DNA of 64,000 nt from NCBI GenBank assembly GCA_016716435.1, contig JADJWI010000008.1, forward strand, positions 558,001 through 622,000. The letters run 5' to 3'. This document shows, one piece after another, positions 9,976 through 18,376 of the stretch. How positions within the stretch are numbered: the first letter of the stretch is position 1; each line of letters opens with the position of its first letter. Position numbers and translations under genes: made by a program. The notes below the pieces were generated by a model. The model saw only the letters and a list, made by a program, of their open reading frames with translations. It was not told the DNA's origin and did no database searches. The stretch comes from Acidobacteriota bacterium. Its GTDB lineage: Bacteria > Acidobacteriota > Blastocatellia > Pyrinomonadales > Pyrinomonadaceae.

Positions 9976-10012
9976 AAAAAGGCCGGCGGGTCCGAAAACC
10001 CACCGGCCTTAT
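9976..10012 (-). terminator. Intrinsic terminator behind BON-domain gene
   Basis: On the minus strand GGCCGGTGGG pairs with a near-complementary arm across a TTTTCGGA loop and is followed by five T residues. It begins 18 bases after the stop of the BON-domain gene and separates that gene from typA. Confidence 0.88.
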
Positions 10013-10030
10013 TGGAGGAACACGGGCCGA

Positions 10031-10582
10031 CTACCCAGCCCGCTTGCTGTCAACCTTCAAATTATTCGTTACGCTGAAAACACCGGGAACCGTTCTTGCC
10101 GCAATATTGGCAAGGTTCAGGTCGCCCTCGTTCGAGACGTAACCTTCAAGCGTTACATGCCCGCGATCGACCACGAGCCGCATCGACGGGTTGACCGTCC
10201 AGAGATACCGCGACAGTGAAGCGGTTCTCGCGAGCGAGTTGTAAAGATCGCGTCGGATCCGGTCGTCAAATCCGCCGACATTGAGTATCTCAATGTTGTT
10301 CTGAACAGTCACCACGTCCGAGATCCGCTTGATCGCATTTTCTGCCTCGCGGCGATTGGTTGCGTTCCGGACCTTGCCGTCGAGAATTACCGTATCGCCA
10401 TCAATGCGAAACGAAATGAAGTCGAAAACTTCGTAGTAAGGAAGACGAAGGATCTTGCTTTGAACCTCCTTCTCAAGGACGCGGTTCGAAACCTCGCCTG
10501 TTATCGTCTGAGCATTGACGCTGATCGCGGCAGAGCCGGCGACAAAAACTAGCATTAGTGCATATCTACTTAAGAACTTCAT
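10031..10582 (-). CDS. Periplasmic BON-domain protein
   Basis: A 183-residue protein with a signal peptide (cleavage near SVNAQ) and two BON domains: about residues 30-100 (VILDGKVRNATNRREAENA) and 110-180 (VTLEGYVSNEGDLNLANIA). Each has the conserved strand-glycine pattern. BON domains are thought to bind phospholipid membranes and occur in OsmY- and DolP-like proteins that guard the outer membrane. The start has a GGGAGG site 9 bases upstream. It is monocistronic with its own terminator. Confidence 0.88.
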   Translation of the reverse strand: MKFLSRYALMLVFVAGSAAISVNAQTITGEVSNRVLEKEVQSKILRLPYYEVFDFISFRIDGDTVILDGKVRNATNRREAENAIKRISDVVTVQNNIEILNVGGFDDRIRRDLYNSLARTASLSRYLWTVNPSMRLVVDRGHVTLEGYVSNEGDLNLANIAARTVPGVFSVTNNLKVDSKRAG

Positions 10583-10705
10583 AATCTATAGCCTCCCAAA
10601 CTGGGTCGCGCCGCCCAATTGTGTCGAACGATCGACACCAATATTAAGACGCAATTGCGAAGCAAAAAGATGCATCGAAATCGGAGAGTTGGGGCGGTTT
10701 TCAGT

Positions 10706-11161
10706 TCAAGATTGGCGGAGTTGTCGGAGTGCTTCAAACAATACAATTCCCACCGCGGTCGCGAGATTTAGGCTGCGAACCTCGGGGTTCGACATTGGGA
10801 TGGTGAGGCAGGTCTCGGGGTTGTCCCGGAGCAAATGCTGGGGCAGTCCGCGGGTCTCCGGGCCGAAGACGAGGCAATCGTTTTCGGCGAAATCCCATTC
10901 GGTATACGAGCGATCTGTCTTGGTCGTTAGATAGACAAATCTGGAAGCGGGAAGCGAGCCGTAAAGATCATCGAGGACGATGTGCCGGGTCAGCTGAACG
11001 TGGTCCCAATAATCGAGCCCGGCCCGCTTCAAGGTCCGGTCGTCCATTCGGAAGCCCGTCACGCCTACGATATGCAGCGGCGTTCCGGTGGCGGCGCAAA
11101 GCCTTGCGATATTGCCGGTGTTTGGCGGTATCTCGGGTTCAAAAAGGGCGACTTGTGGCAT
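10706..11161 (-). CDS. trmL: tRNA (cytidine/uridine-34-2'-O)-methyltransferase TrmL
   Basis: A 151-residue SPOUT-class methyltransferase. It has the N-terminal PEIPPNTGNIARLCAATG motif, the LVFGPETRGLP motif 2 and the C-terminal IPMSNPEVRSLNLATAVGI motif 3, which forms the knotted SAM site. TrmL methylates the wobble ribose of tRNA-Leu species. Length and motifs match the family closely. No obvious Shine-Dalgarno site is visible. It stands alone between the BON-domain gene and a divergent secreted-protein gene. Confidence 0.95.
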   Translation of the reverse strand: MPQVALFEPEIPPNTGNIARLCAATGTPLHIVGVTGFRMDDRTLKRAGLDYWDHVQLTRHIVLDDLYGSLPASRFVYLTTKTDRSYTEWDFAENDCLVFGPETRGLPQHLLRDNPETCLTIPMSNPEVRSLNLATAVGIVLFEALRQLRQS

Positions 11162-11318
11162 GTTGCTTTATTTTGCGAGTATGGGGTTTTGTAAGTCAAT
11201 TCTAAGCAGTAAGCATCCCGAGAGGCTCGGATTTCATCAAGGAATGGTACGCCCGAAATGTGCCCATGCCTAGATTTTCGGCGGCATATGTTACAATCCG
11301 CTTTTGTTTTTGTCTCAA

Positions 11319-12158
11319 ATGAAGCTTAAGAGAACCTCAGGAAGAAGTCATTTTTTCGGTTTTGTGCTTGTTTTGCTCGGCTTCGCGGTAATTGCGGAGC
11401 CGGTAATCGGGCAGGACGCCATACCCACGCCTTCGCCAAGCCCGGTCGCTACGCCGGCCCCATCAAGAGGCGGCACGCAGGAACTGAACGCCGAGCAAGT
11501 GGCCGAATCGGCGATCATCATTTACGGCCTTGGCAGCGGCAGGCTCGTGCTTGACCAGATACGGCGGACGACCTTTGAACGCGGCAAGCTGCGAACGCGA
11601 AACCAAGCCGGGACGATGGATAGTACCAACTATCAGCGATGGGTCATTCGCGGCGAAAACTCCGCCAAAGACAAGGTCCGATGGGAACAGGAGCTTCCGG
11701 CGGCGCGCTACTCGCTAATGCACGTTGATGATCGCATCTTCGGCGTCTTTAATGACTCGGTCTTTACGCCGCAGGACGAGGCAGTTCGGTCGTTCGAGCA
11801 GTCGATGTTCCGCGGCCTCGACGCCTTGCTCCGTTACAAAGAGAACGAATCGAAGCTAGAACTGATCGGCCGCGAAAAACAGCTTGGGGTCGAGTATTTC
11901 GTTGTTGAAGTAACCGACAAAAAAGACCGCAAGACGAAGTTCTATGTCAGCGTTCGTACCTTCCGCGTGATGATGCTCGAATACGAAGATCTCGGAGTTA
12001 ATTACAAGCGAAAGTTCTACGATTACCGCTACGCCCAAGGCACGCTTGTTCCCTATCGGACGGTCCTTTGGGCCGACGACCTTGAGATACAAGAAGCATC
12101 TGTCGGGACCATCACATTTGGCCAAAAGGTCGACGAAGGAATGTTCCTCGTCGGCTGA
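11319..12158 (+). CDS. Secreted outer membrane lipoprotein-sorting-like protein
   Basis: A 279-residue protein with a signal peptide (hydrophobic core VLVLLGFAVIAEPVIG), then a Pro/Thr linker (TPSPSPVATP) and a domain of long beta strands (YFVVEVTDKKDRKTKFYVS, FRVMMLEYEDLGVNYKRKF). This pattern resembles the half-barrel of LolA/LolB-like proteins that carry lipoproteins or lipids. The likeness is weak and the function is inferred. The ATG at 11319 starts a good signal peptide; an in-frame TTG at 11304 is less likely. A hairpin with a T tract follows at 12181. Confidence 0.6.
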   Translation: MKLKRTSGRSHFFGFVLVLLGFAVIAEPVIGQDAIPTPSPSPVATPAPSRGGTQELNAEQVAESAIIIYGLGSGRLVLDQIRRTTFERGKLRTRNQAGTMDSTNYQRWVIRGENSAKDKVRWEQELPAARYSLMHVDDRIFGVFNDSVFTPQDEAVRSFEQSMFRGLDALLRYKENESKLELIGREKQLGVEYFVVEVTDKKDRKTKFYVSVRTFRVMMLEYEDLGVNYKRKFYDYRYAQGTLVPYRTVLWADDLEIQEASVGTITFGQKVDEGMFLVG

Positions 12159-12180
12159 TCCGGAAAAAATCTTAAACTTT

Positions 12181-12244
12181 TCACTCCTGTGAGTGTGTAA
12201 TCGGGCGACTTTCGCCGAACACCATACAGGAGTGAATTGTTTTT
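12181..12244 (+). terminator. Long inverted repeat followed by T tract
   Basis: Arms TCACTCCTGT (12181-12190) and ACAGGAGTGA (12226-12235) are perfectly complementary. Between them lies a second hairpin, GGCGA-CTT-TCGCC (12204-12216). A T-rich stretch ending in five T follows at 12240-12244. It starts 22 bases after the upstream stop, which fits a terminator, although the 35-base inner segment is long. It could also act as an operator ahead of the sigma factor gene. The remainder of the 12159-12438 gap shows nothing else that I can support. Confidence 0.6.
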
Positions 12245-12438
12245 GACGATACGTGAGTGCAAAGACCGATACGTTTTTCAGGGTCTTTTGTCTCTTCTCT
12301 CGAGCGGCCACCATAAATACCGCGTGGCCGTAACCCCATCAAGCAACAAATTGCAACTTTTCTTACGCTCCGGCGTGTGACCTAACGCAGGACGGCTTTT
12401 GTCCGGGATAGGGCGAATGGTGTACAAACGATGACAGT

Positions 12439-13077
12439 ATGGCATCGGTCGATCGTGAAGAGGACAAAGCTGGGCACGGCGGGAAAACCGCCGGTGCCGT
12501 GTCCGATCATGAGCTTGCGGCGGCGGCCGCAGCCGGCGACGAAGCGGCCTTTGGCGAGTTGATGGACCGTTATCGAAACCAGATAACGAACTTTCTGTAT
12601 AGATTTTTGAATGACTATGAAGAAGCGGTCGATCTTGCCCAGGAGACCTTTGTAAGGGTTTACTTTGCCATCGATCGCTACCATGCCGGGTATGCGTTCT
12701 CGACGTATATTTACCGCATCGCGAGCAATCTGGCGATCTCGGAACTGAGGCGACGCAAGCGGCGCAGACTGTTTTCGCTGACCGGGCTTTTTTCGGACGA
12801 TCCCGGTGACATGGCCGAGTATCAGCCTGCGGACGGGCGAAAACTGCAGGATGCGAGTTTTGACGATGATGAACGCTCGGCGGTGATCGGAAAGGCGATC
12901 GCAACGCTGCCGGAGAAGTATCGTGTGCCGATAATTCTCAGGGACATCGAGGAACTCAGCTACGACGAGATCTCAAACATACTTGAGATCGAACTGGGCA
13001 CGACGAAGTCACGGATAAACCGGGCCCGCGGGCTGCTTAGAGAGAAGCTGGATAAAGAAATTTTGGGGTTGAAATGA
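12439..13077 (+). CDS. ECF-type RNA polymerase sigma factor
   Basis: A 212-residue sigma-70 family protein with region 2 (FGELMDRYRNQITNFLYRF, then DLAQETFVRVY, and the -10 recognition helix YIYRIASNLAISELRRRKRR) and region 4 (LPEKYRVPIILRDIEELSY and the EIGTTKSRINRARGLLREKL-like helix-turn-helix; here ELGTTKSRINRAR). There is no region 1.1 or 3, as usual for RpoE-like ECF factors. Its stop overlaps the start of the next gene by ATGA, so the pair is co-translated. That gene encodes a membrane protein with a short N-terminal cytoplasmic part, the usual design of an anti-sigma factor. The target promoters are unknown. Confidence 0.92.
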   Translation: MASVDREEDKAGHGGKTAGAVSDHELAAAAAAGDEAAFGELMDRYRNQITNFLYRFLNDYEEAVDLAQETFVRVYFAIDRYHAGYAFSTYIYRIASNLAISELRRRKRRRLFSLTGLFSDDPGDMAEYQPADGRKLQDASFDDDERSAVIGKAIATLPEKYRVPIILRDIEELSYDEISNILEIELGTTKSRINRARGLLREKLDKEILGLK

Positions 13078-13880
13078 CCGACGAACTGGAAAAATTGAGC
13101 GATGACGACCGGCAGATCGCCGCGATGCTAAATGCAATGCCGCGAGCGGCCGCTCCAGCCGACTTTGACCACAAAGTTCGCAGCAGGATCGCCGAACGCC
13201 GTCAATCGGCGGGCTCCGGATGGCGGATCCTTGTGCCGGCATTCGCGGCGGTCTTTCTTGTCGCCCTTGGTGCGGTGCTTTACCTCGGTGTGTTGAGCTC
13301 GGCAGATGTCGCGGACGTACCGCCGATCGCTCAAGCCCCGACCCCGGCACCAATGCCGCAGAGTGCACCTGAATCAGCGGTGCAGCTACCGGAAACGACT
13401 GAAGTAGCCGCGGCGGTAAATGACAACAGGGCCGCTCCCAATGATCGCGTTGCGGAGCGAGTAGCTCCACCGCAGAGAAGGCCCGTGCGGCGCGTGCAAA
13501 CAGATGAGCAGATCGAGGGCGGCGGCTCGATCGATCGAGCGGGCAGCCCGGTCAATGTGACTCCGGATCGGCCGGTGAATGCGAATGTTGCGGTGCCTGA
13601 AATGCGTCCGCCGGGGTTCGAGGGCGGCGGCCAGGTCGATTCGAGCGAGGTGCTTTCGTTGATGGGTCTGCGGGGCGATTTTCAGACGGACGGATTCCTC
13701 GTCAGCTCAGCCGAAGGTTCAGGTGCGGCTGCCAAGGCCGGCGTTCGGGCGGGCGATGTCGTGGAATCGCTGGACGGCAAAAGAATCGAGCCCGAAACGC
13801 GGTTCGCTTCGGGCTCGGCGATAAAGACTATCAGCGTTCGGCGTAGCGGCGAGCGGCTTACGCTCACCATAAACCGCTAG
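13074..13880 (+). CDS. Putative anti-sigma factor with PDZ-like periplasmic domain
   Basis: A 268-residue protein that overlaps the ECF sigma gene by 4 bases. Residues 1-50 are cytoplasmic and contain a DRQIAAMLNAMPRAAAP-type segment often seen in acidobacterial anti-sigma proteins, without the HxxxCxxC zinc motif. One transmembrane helix follows (about 53-75, LVPAFAAVFLVALGAVLYL). Then comes a long Pro/Ala-rich linker and a C-terminal PDZ-like fold (FLVSSAEGSGAAAKAGVRAGDVVESLDGKRI would be its core; residues about 205-265). The PDZ-like end could sense misfolded C termini in the periplasm. Anti-sigma activity is inferred from position and topology only. Confidence 0.65.
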   Translation: MTDELEKLSDDDRQIAAMLNAMPRAAAPADFDHKVRSRIAERRQSAGSGWRILVPAFAAVFLVALGAVLYLGVLSSADVADVPPIAQAPTPAPMPQSAPESAVQLPETTEVAAAVNDNRAAPNDRVAERVAPPQRRPVRRVQTDEQIEGGGSIDRAGSPVNVTPDRPVNANVAVPEMRPPGFEGGGQVDSSEVLSLMGLRGDFQTDGFLVSSAEGSGAAAKAGVRAGDVVESLDGKRIEPETRFASGSAIKTISVRRSGERLTLTINR

Positions 13881-15349
13881 TTTTCAGTGCCGACGCGTGC
13901 GTCCTTCACCTCGGTCTGGAACTTTTGATAATCGTAAGACCGCACGACCTGGTTCACATTCACACCGCGGACGAGCAGCACACGCACCGAGAGATTGATG
14001 TCCGCGACCGAGGGCAGCCAGATCTCGTTATTGACCCGTTCTTGCTCTAGCGTGAACGACGCTCCTTTTCGCAACTTTGCGAGCAAACCGCCGCCGATCT
14101 TAAAGCTATCGGCAAGAAACGCTTCCAGCCTTGCGACCTGTTTGTCCTTTTCATCTATCCACATCACGCCGGCCGTTTTCCCAAAAAACTTGAGCATGCT
14201 CTTGGCGTTCTTGTAGTCAAAATTCGGGTTCGGCTCGAAGTCGAAAACGATCACATCACGGCCGCGAAACCGTTCGCGACGCGGATTTACTAGCCGCGAA
14301 GCTCTGAGCACCTCGGCGATCGAAACACGCTGGCCATTCTCCGTAGGCGGGCCCGAGTTTGACCGACGCTCTTGCTTGGCGATCTCTTTTTCGATCTCCT
14401 CGACGCGTTTCCCGACCTCGCGGTCTTCGTCGCGTTGATCTTTCTCAGAAAGCGGTTTGCCGTTCTTCTCGATCAGCCGCCGGATGCGATTGCCCTTATA
14501 GAACGAAAGTTGATACGTCTCCGAACCGACCTCGCGGAGAATGCCGTCCTTGCCGAGTTCGCGTCGGATGCTTTTCTGTACGTAGGAATACGTATCGAGA
14601 AGGTTCTCGACCTTATCCTCGTTCGCCTGGAGCTCGGCGAGAAGCGCGGGGATCTCAGGTAGCGGTTCGCCCGAGACCTGCGGAAAATCGAACTCAGCCT
14701 TCGCGATCTGTCGGTTGACGGCCGCGTCATCAACGGCGAGTTCGAACGTCTCGTCGTTGATCTGCATCTTGATCGAGCGGGGCAGCATAACGCCGCCCGT
14801 CTTCTCATGGCCCGCGTATTCAAACGTCCGGCGTGAGTCGCCGATCGAATAATCTTCGCGGACCCGCAAGCCGGTCGCCGGATCAAATGCGATCTTGACG
14901 CCCGAGCCTTTCGCGGTCGAAATGCTCACGATCGAAGGGCCTTCGGAGACGATCTTCGAGCGTTGCTGTTTCGCATTGAGCCAAAGGTTCGCGCGGTAGT
15001 TTGCTTCCGTTTGAAAATCGATGCTCTCGTCGCCGGTCAGCGTCCGAAGCCCTTCGCGTGAGTCCCGCGACCAGCCGGAGCGGCCGTTGTAGCCCCATTC
15101 GTATTCAAAGCCATTTAGGTCGTACGAGAGGTTATAGAGGTTCGGCTTGGCGGCCTGCATAACAAATCGGCCTGTGGCCCCGTCCTGCACGCGGCGGATC
15201 GTTCCCGAAAGCTGCCAAGACGTCAATCTCTTCAGCTCTTTCGAACCACCGAGTGCTTTTTCGGCATTTTTGAGCGTCCGCGAGGGCGACTGGGCATCAA
15301 CTGCTGTGAATGCAAAGAAGATTATAAAAATGAATGCAAAATACTTCAT
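13877..15349 (-). CDS. Large secreted LolA/LolB-like envelope protein
   Basis: A 490-residue secreted protein; signal peptide ends at VDAQ. Two beta-rich halves (about residues 30-215 and 340-485) flank a charged helical region (EEIEKEIAKQERRSN, about 310-330). Strands such as RFVMQAAKPNLYNLSYDLNG and the later DVIVFDFEPNPNF resemble outer membrane lipoprotein-sorting proteins. I cannot assign a substrate. It is the last gene of a three-gene minus-strand operon, with its ATG overlapping the upstream stop (ATGA). Its TAG lies in the palindrome CTAG, which is also the stop of the convergent anti-sigma gene. Confidence 0.6.
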   Translation of the reverse strand: MKYFAFIFIIFFAFTAVDAQSPSRTLKNAEKALGGSKELKRLTSWQLSGTIRRVQDGATGRFVMQAAKPNLYNLSYDLNGFEYEWGYNGRSGWSRDSREGLRTLTGDESIDFQTEANYRANLWLNAKQQRSKIVSEGPSIVSISTAKGSGVKIAFDPATGLRVREDYSIGDSRRTFEYAGHEKTGGVMLPRSIKMQINDETFELAVDDAAVNRQIAKAEFDFPQVSGEPLPEIPALLAELQANEDKVENLLDTYSYVQKSIRRELGKDGILREVGSETYQLSFYKGNRIRRLIEKNGKPLSEKDQRDEDREVGKRVEEIEKEIAKQERRSNSGPPTENGQRVSIAEVLRASRLVNPRRERFRGRDVIVFDFEPNPNFDYKNAKSMLKFFGKTAGVMWIDEKDKQVARLEAFLADSFKIGGGLLAKLRKGASFTLEQERVNNEIWLPSVADINLSVRVLLVRGVNVNQVVRSYDYQKFQTEVKDARVGTEN

Positions 15350-16098
15350 CGGTCTCTATTTGTGGCTGGAGGCGTTAGAAATAACCCCAGCAGAAAAATA
15401 AGTACGGCAAAGAACTGAATGTAACCGGTACCGGCTGAAAATCGAGGCAGATCGAGCAGCCAAGTTGCCGCCTCCTGTGCCGGGTTCTCAATAATCGACC
15501 GCAACCAACTTCGCCCGCCCGGTGCGGTCAGATTCGCAAGCACCATATACTTCGTCACAAACGCGAGGCCGAACATCGCACCGAGGCTCTTCAAAAGCCG
15601 TTTCGGGTCGAACTCGGCAAAAAGATTGTTCCAAAGAACCCACAGAAAGCAGAAGCTGACGATCCAGAAGGGAAGCCCTTGCTCGGGGATCAGCGAATTG
15701 AAGATCTGCGTCGCGGCGGCGAAAAGCGAAACGAGCACCAGCCCGTTTGCGGCGGTCTGCGTCCCGGTCATTTCCTCGGTGAACCAGCCATCGAGCCTGA
15801 GCATTCCGGCCCGAGAGAACAGCAGCAAAAGAATCGCCGCGAATATAAGGCAGATGAGTGCAGGCCGGACAAAGATGAACGAGCCGTCCACGCCGCTCAG
15901 CCGCAGGCCGCCGAGCAAGGCGACCGTCAGGAAGATCAGCGGGAGATAGATGTATGTCCGCATCGATCTGCGGCTCGCGATCTGCCTGACCGACTCGTCT
16001 TCCCGAACCGCCGGCAATTGATCGGCGACAGGCACCTCGAGCGTGTCTTCATCCGGCGAAATTTCCGCCTCGATCTCACTTTCTTTGAGCTTTGCCAT
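15346..16098 (-). CDS. Hypothetical polytopic membrane protein
   Basis: A 250-residue protein with an acidic cytoplasmic N terminus (ESEIEAEISPDEDTLE) and about five to six hydrophobic segments: YIYLPLIFLTVALLGGL, FVRPALICLIFAAILLLLF, NGLVLVSLFAAATQIF, LPFWIVSFCFLWVLW, and a last one FFAVLIFLLGLFLTPP. I do not recognise the family. The start at 16098 (MAKLKESE) is preferred over the longer frame from 16173 because that extension overlaps the upstream gene. It lies 7 bases after the TPR-like gene and overlaps the next by 4 bases, so the three are one operon. Confidence 0.65.
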   Translation of the reverse strand: MAKLKESEIEAEISPDEDTLEVPVADQLPAVREDESVRQIASRRSMRTYIYLPLIFLTVALLGGLRLSGVDGSFIFVRPALICLIFAAILLLLFSRAGMLRLDGWFTEEMTGTQTAANGLVLVSLFAAATQIFNSLIPEQGLPFWIVSFCFLWVLWNNLFAEFDPKRLLKSLGAMFGLAFVTKYMVLANLTAPGGRSWLRSIIENPAQEAATWLLDLPRFSAGTGYIQFFAVLIFLLGLFLTPPATNRDR

Positions 16099-16105
16099 TC
16101 GTGAT

Positions 16106-16633
16106 CTACTTACGTTCGCGAAATACTTTGAACGGGTTAAAGTCGTCGGCTGTGACCTTAAGGCCTTCCTCAAGCTCCGTCCTTAGCTCGACCGGAGTCT
16201 TGAGCAAAAGGCCCGGATCATCAGTGCGGAAATTCGGGTCGATCGTCCGAACGCGTTCCGCCTCTTCAAGGCCACGCTGAAATAGCGCGTCGTCGTTCGA
16301 GATGCGGCCCCAGCCCTGCCGATAAAAACTGTACGCGATATAAAACTGCGTCCGGGCGTCGCGTTTTTCGGGGTCGGCGCGTTCAAAGGCGTCGCGGGCC
16401 GCGGGGAACCGGTCCTCGCGAAAGGCCGTCAGGCCCTCATTGAACTTCGCGGCATCGACTTCATACGTACCAATGACGACCGTTCCCTTGGTCGCAATAT
16501 TCTCGACCGCGGACCGGGCTTTGGTCGTAAATTCCTCAAGCGAACGCGGCTCGGCGGCGTACAGGAACGCCACTAGCCCGCCATAGCCAAGCGTCAGCAC
16601 GATACCGAGAATGTGGATATACTTTTCTTTCAC
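16106..16633 (-). CDS. Membrane-anchored TPR-like protein
   Basis: A protein of about 175 residues with one N-terminal transmembrane helix (ILGIVLTLGYGGLVAFLYA) followed by a helical domain with a TPR-like unit: FNEGLTAFREDRFPAARDAFERA and then RTQFYIAYSFYRQGWG. TPR domains mediate protein contacts. The start is uncertain: GTG at 16633 gives a compact membrane anchor, while another GTG at 16684 adds 17 residues and would overlap the divergent amidohydrolase gene. It is first in an operon with the membrane protein and the LolA-like protein, so all three may act together at the envelope. Confidence 0.6.
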   Translation of the reverse strand: MKEKYIHILGIVLTLGYGGLVAFLYAAEPRSLEEFTTKARSAVENIATKGTVVIGTYEVDAAKFNEGLTAFREDRFPAARDAFERADPEKRDARTQFYIAYSFYRQGWGRISNDDALFQRGLEEAERVRTIDPNFRTDDPGLLLKTPVELRTELEEGLKVTADDFNPFKVFRERK

Positions 16634-16675
16634 TGATATACTCGTCAACACACTCAGATTACACTCATCGACAAT

Positions 16676-18376
16676 ATGTTGCACAGAACCGTTTTCCCGT
16701 TTTCACGAAGAGCACTCGTGCTGCTTGTCATTGCCGCGTTGAATTTTGCCGTCTTTGCCAAAGGTGCGGCCGCGAGCCGCGGCTTCAAGGCCGACATGGT
16801 CGTGCTCAACGCCAATATCCACACGATGGACCCGAAACAGCCGCGGGCACGAGCCTTGGCCATCTCTGAAGGCAAGATCATCGCGATCGGGAGCGAGGCC
16901 GAGGTTCGGGAACTGATCGGCCCGAACACGCGGCAGATGGACGCCGGCGGGCGGCTGATCATTCCGGGTTTTAACGATGCACACGTGCATTTTCTTGAAA
17001 CCGGGCAGCAGCTTTCCTCGGTCGATCTTCGCGACGCCAAAACGCCGCAGGAATTCACCGAGCGGATCAAGAACTTTGCCGCAAAGCTGCCAAAGGGCCG
17101 TTGGATACTCGGCGGAAAATGGGACCACGAGAACTGGACGCCCAACAACCTGCCGACCGCGGCAATGATCGACGCCGTAACGCCCGATAATCCGGTATTT
17201 ATTGACCGGCTTGACGGCCACATGGCACTGGCGAACAGCCTTGCGATGCGGCTCGCCGGTGTTAACAAAGATACGAAGGACGTTGAGGGCGGCGAGATCG
17301 TCCGCGACGCGAACGGCAATCCGACAGGCGTTCTGAAAGACGCCGCAATGTCTTATGTAAACAAGGTCATTCCGTCGCCGAGTTGGGAAGAGCGGCTCGA
17401 GGCCGCACAGGCAGCGACCGAGCACGCCGCGTCGCTCGGCGTTACAAGCGTGACCGATGTTTCGGCGGGGACGGACGTCGGTGTTTATCAAGAACTTCTC
17501 CGCCGCGGCACGCTGAAGACCCGCATCTACGGCTGTTCGCCGGTCTCGGATTACCGCCGTTGGGAGCGGACCGGTGTTCGTTTTGCATTCGGCGACCCGT
17601 GGCTTCGCGTTGGGTGTTTGAAGGGTTATTCGGACGGCAGCCTCGGCTCGACGACCGCTTGGTTTTTCCAAAAATATCTCGACGCACCAACGTCTTTCGG
17701 CCTCGCCAGCGATGAGATGGCGACGATGGCGGAGACGGTTCAGAAGGCCGATGCCGCCGGGCTTCAGATCAACATCCACGCTATCGGAGACCGGGCGAAT
17801 GCCGAGGTGCTCGACATCTTTGCGAAGACCGAACAGACGAACGGCGTCCGCGACCGGCGGTTCCGTATCGAGCACGCTCAACATCTTCGGCTCGATGATA
17901 TCAAGCGATTCGGTGGGCAAAAGGTGGTCGCCTCGATGCAGCCATTTCACATAATCGACGACGGCCGATGGGCGTGGAAGCGGCTCGACGAGCAGCGATT
18001 GAAGGGCACTTACGCTTTTCGCACGATACTCGACACCGGCGGCGTGCTGGCCTTCGGGTCAGATTCGCCGGTCGCTCCGCTTAATCCGATCTGGGGCGTT
18101 TATGGAGCGGTGACGCGCCGTACGCTTGACGATAAGAACCCGAATGGCTGGATTCCCGAGCAAAAGATCTCGGTCGAGGAGACCATCCGGGCATTCACCT
18201 GGGGCTCAGCATACGGCGAGTTTCAGGAACACATCAAGGGAACGCTGACGGTCGGTAAGCTCGCCGATTTTGTCGTTCTCTCCGAGGACATTTTCACCAT
18301 CGACCCGGTCAAGATCTGGAACGTGAAGGTCGTGAAGACGGTCGTTAACGGCAAGTTGGTTTACGAAGCAAAGTGA
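16676..18376 (+). CDS. Secreted metal-dependent amidohydrolase, YtcJ type
   Basis: A 566-residue amidohydrolase family 3 protein with a signal peptide (VLLVIAALNFAVFAKGAAA). The metal-binding HxH is in GFNDAHVHF, further ligands lie in INIHAIGDRAN and FRIEHAQHL, and the catalytic Asp is in LAFGSDSPVAPLNP. A composite beta domain is formed by the N-terminal ADMVVLNANIHTMD and C-terminal LADFVVLSEDIF segments. YtcJ-like enzymes hydrolyse N-substituted formamides, hydantoin-like rings or similar amides; the substrate here is unknown. Its stop overlaps the start of a second, related amidohydrolase by 4 bases. Confidence 0.92.
   Translation: MLHRTVFPFSRRALVLLVIAALNFAVFAKGAAASRGFKADMVVLNANIHTMDPKQPRARALAISEGKIIAIGSEAEVRELIGPNTRQMDAGGRLIIPGFNDAHVHFLETGQQLSSVDLRDAKTPQEFTERIKNFAAKLPKGRWILGGKWDHENWTPNNLPTAAMIDAVTPDNPVFIDRLDGHMALANSLAMRLAGVNKDTKDVEGGEIVRDANGNPTGVLKDAAMSYVNKVIPSPSWEERLEAAQAATEHAASLGVTSVTDVSAGTDVGVYQELLRRGTLKTRIYGCSPVSDYRRWERTGVRFAFGDPWLRVGCLKGYSDGSLGSTTAWFFQKYLDAPTSFGLASDEMATMAETVQKADAAGLQINIHAIGDRANAEVLDIFAKTEQTNGVRDRRFRIEHAQHLRLDDIKRFGGQKVVASMQPFHIIDDGRWAWKRLDEQRLKGTYAFRTILDTGGVLAFGSDSPVAPLNPIWGVYGAVTRRTLDDKNPNGWIPEQKISVEETIRAFTWGSAYGEFQEHIKGTLTVGKLADFVVLSEDIFTIDPVKIWNVKVVKTVVNGKLVYEAK

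Noticed and set aside
16703..17950. 415-codon minus-strand frame
   Set aside because: Exact antisense of the well-supported amidohydrolase; residue composition is rich in Arg and His as in shadow frames.
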